Below, one piece after another: positions 41,264 to 42,768 of a DNA stretch of 42,768 bases (its first letter is position 1; the number at the start of each line of letters is the position of its first letter). The DNA lies in contig JAJQHY010000090.1 in the NCBI GenBank assembly GCA_021199495.1, positions 1 to 42,768 on the forward strand, given 5' to 3'. The position numbers and the translations under genes were made by a program. The notes under the pieces were generated by a model. It was not told the origin of the DNA. It did no database searches and worked only from the letters and a program-made list of their open reading frames with translations. The stretch comes from Lachnospiraceae bacterium (GTDB lineage: Bacteria; Bacillota; Clostridia; Lachnospirales; Lachnospiraceae).

Positions 41264-42487
41264 ATGAAATATATTCCCCGCGATATCGAACCCAAAATCA
41301 CCGCTCTGAATAAAGAATACTCCTGCCTCCTCATCACCGGCCCGCGCCAGGTGGGGAAATCCACCGTGCTGGAGCACCTGATAGAGCCCGACCGGAAGAG
41401 GGTCACCTTAGATGACCTGCAGGAGCGTGCTCTCGCCAGACGGGATCCCGCCATGTTTCTGCAGATTCATGAGGCTCCCGTCATGATCGACGAAGTCCAG
41501 TACGCGCCGGAGTTATTTCCCTATATCAAAATCGCCATCGACAACGGCGCGCCCGCCGGTTCCTTCTGGCTGACCGGTTCCAGGCTGTTCACCCTGATGA
41601 AACTCGCGCAGGAATCTCTGGCCGGACGGACCGCGATTTTACAGATGACCTCATTGTCTCAGCACGAAATATACGGCAGCGGAAAGAACACTCCGTTCAC
41701 GATTTCCCTGCCCTCCGTAAAAACCCGCGCCGCCACCCATGCGTCCGCGAACTTAACCAAGCTCTACACCCGTATCTGGCAGGGCTCCATGCCCGGCCAT
41801 GTCAGCGGGAAATTTACCGACCACGACGTATTTTATTCCAGTTATCTGGCAACCTACATCGACAGAGACGTGTCCGAGGAAATCGAGGGCGTGGATAAGC
41901 TTTTGTTTCACGACTTTGTCCGCGCCGCCGCCTGCCGCGTCAGCCAGATGCTGAATGTCCACGATATTGCCAAAGATGTGGGCGTCACCGACGCTACCGC
42001 CAAAAGCTGGCTCTCCGTCCTGGAAAAATCCGGCGTCATTTTTTACCTGCGCCCATATTCCAACAACCTGCTGCAACGTACTGTCAAAACGCCGAAGCTA
42101 TATTTCTTCGACACCGGACTGGCAGCCTTCCTGACCCGCTACTCCACGCCGGACATCCTGGCAAACGGGGCCATCAACGGAGCCATCCTGGAAAATTATG
42201 TCATCGCAGAGCTTCGCAAAAGCTGGCTGAACGACGGGAAAGACTGCCCGCTGTGGTACTACCGGGACAAGGACAGCAATGAAATTGACGCCGTTCTGGA
42301 AACCGACGGCCAGCTTCACCCCCTGGAAATCAAGCGTTCCGTCAATCCCGGCACCGAACTGACCGGTGCTTTTAAAATACTGGACAAAAGCTCCGTCCCC
42401 CGCGGCATAGGCGCTGTCCTCTGCATGAGAGAGGAACTGACTGCTATCGATCAGCAGAACCTGGTGGTCCCGGTCTGGATGATCTGA
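41264..42487 (+). CDS. AAA ATPase with DUF4143 domain
   Basis: The 407-residue protein is a typical AAA_14/DUF4143 protein. It has Walker A LITGPRQVGKSTVLE (residues 24-38), Walker B PVMIDEVQYAPEL (about 73-85), the sensor WLTGSRLFTLM, and the helix-turn-helix-like region VHDIAKDVGVTDATAKSWLSVLEKSG. The C-terminus NEIDAVLE to HPLEIKRS has the D...ExK pattern of a PD-(D/E)XK-like fold. The physiological role of the family is unknown. The start ATG 41264 follows GAGGTG; the ORF extends 7 codons upstream without support. It ends before a strong terminator. Confidence 0.9.
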   Translation: MKYIPRDIEPKITALNKEYSCLLITGPRQVGKSTVLEHLIEPDRKRVTLDDLQERALARRDPAMFLQIHEAPVMIDEVQYAPELFPYIKIAIDNGAPAGSFWLTGSRLFTLMKLAQESLAGRTAILQMTSLSQHEIYGSGKNTPFTISLPSVKTRAATHASANLTKLYTRIWQGSMPGHVSGKFTDHDVFYSSYLATYIDRDVSEEIEGVDKLLFHDFVRAAACRVSQMLNVHDIAKDVGVTDATAKSWLSVLEKSGVIFYLRPYSNNLLQRTVKTPKLYFFDTGLAAFLTRYSTPDILANGAINGAILENYVIAELRKSWLNDGKDCPLWYYRDKDSNEIDAVLETDGQLHPLEIKRSVNPGTELTGAFKILDKSSVPRGIGAVLCMREELTAIDQQNLVVPVWMI

Positions 42488-42543
42488 AAATGGCATCCTG
42501 GTGCAGATGTTGTCCTGGATGCGATCATTAAGCAGAACCCACC

Positions 42544-42585
42544 AAAAAGGCGCAGATACGAAACAGCCCATATCTGCGTCTTTTT
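42544..42585. terminator. Intrinsic terminator after the DUF4143 gene
   Basis: Bases 42544-42558 pair with 42571-42585 over 15 positions (one G-T pair), with GCGCAGATA against TATCTGCGT in the core and a 12-base loop. The stem ends in a T run on the plus strand and an A run on the other side, so it can work in both directions. Confidence 0.85.
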
Positions 42586-42602
42586 ATATGAATAAACTTT
42601 CT

Positions 42603-42758
42603 CTATAACGACCCCTTGCGGCTGATGCTCAGCCACACACTGTCCACGCCCAGCAAAATCAGGTAAAGCCCCAGCACGCCGCCCAGCGTGATGAATGTGA
42701 TTCGCGGCTCGAAAACTGGCAACCCGCATCTTCTCTGGTTTGAACGACTGTTGAGCAA
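42603..42758 (-). pseudogene. Possible C-terminal remnant of a membrane protein
   Basis: On the minus strand this frame reads RITFITLGGVLGLYLILLG, a hydrophobic segment, then VDSVWLSISRKGSL and a stop at 42603. It looks like the last membrane helix and tail of a larger protein. An in-frame stop at 42761-42759 close to the window edge means the frame is not open further, so it is either frameshifted or a fragment. Too short for identification. Confidence 0.3.
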
Positions 42759-42768
42759 TCACTTTGAG

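Overview
The window looks like chromosome from a gut Firmicute, most likely a Lachnospiraceae-type clostridium. This is inferred from several things: strong AGGAGG-type ribosome sites, moderate GC, short clostridial-type ProB, luxS and mtnN together, intracellular glycosidases with no signal peptides, a DUF4143 AAA protein, an AAA-ATPase-like/PD-(D/E)XK protein and small toxin-antitoxin modules. I saw no rRNA, tRNA, CRISPR array, prophage or complete insertion sequence.

Left part (0.2-6.3 kb, plus strand): luxS, a FAD oxidoreductase, proB, a frameshifted proA, proC and mtnN. They probably form one or two transcripts covering S-adenosylhomocysteine recycling (MtnN then LuxS) and proline synthesis from glutamate. 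A perfect 15-bp hairpin terminator closes the block. From 6.4 to 21 kb almost everything is on the minus strand: GtrA, a D-2-hydroxyacid dehydrogenase, a GH42 beta-galactosidase, an anaerobic sulfatase-maturase-like radical SAM enzyme, a dienelactone hydrolase family protein, a VapD-like RNase with an uncharacterised partner, glucose-6-phosphate isomerase, and an ABC exporter - AraC regulator - giant GH2 operon.

Middle part (21-32 kb): a hicAB toxin-antitoxin pair and a GH2 beta-glucuronidase lie between two 36-bp direct repeats. They are followed by an ABC exporter, an AAA/PD-(D/E)XK protein and a GH115 alpha-glucuronidase. Right part (32-42.8 kb): an FtsX-like permease with its ATPase, another large GH2 enzyme, an AbiEi-like (DUF6088) gene with only a stub of its AbiEii toxin partner, wrecks of a GH27 and a GH88/105 gene, an SGNH/sialate-acetylesterase-like hydrolase, and a DUF4143 ATPase.

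Taken together, the glycosidases (GH42, three GH2, GH115, decayed GH27 and GH88/105, plus an acetylesterase) suggest cytoplasmic trimming of imported plant or host oligosaccharides carrying galactose, glucuronic acid and O-acetyl groups. No sugar importer is in the window. The most unusual signals are: (1) a proA frame break exactly on an A7 slippery run; (2) a truncated AbiEii toxin whose codons now supply the ribosome site of a GH2 gene; (3) the direct repeats around hicAB-GUS; (4) a VapD-like toxin with an undescribed upstream partner; (5) repeated disordered acidic insertions in otherwise unrelated enzymes; and (6) a GH2 enzyme with Asn where the acid/base Glu is expected.
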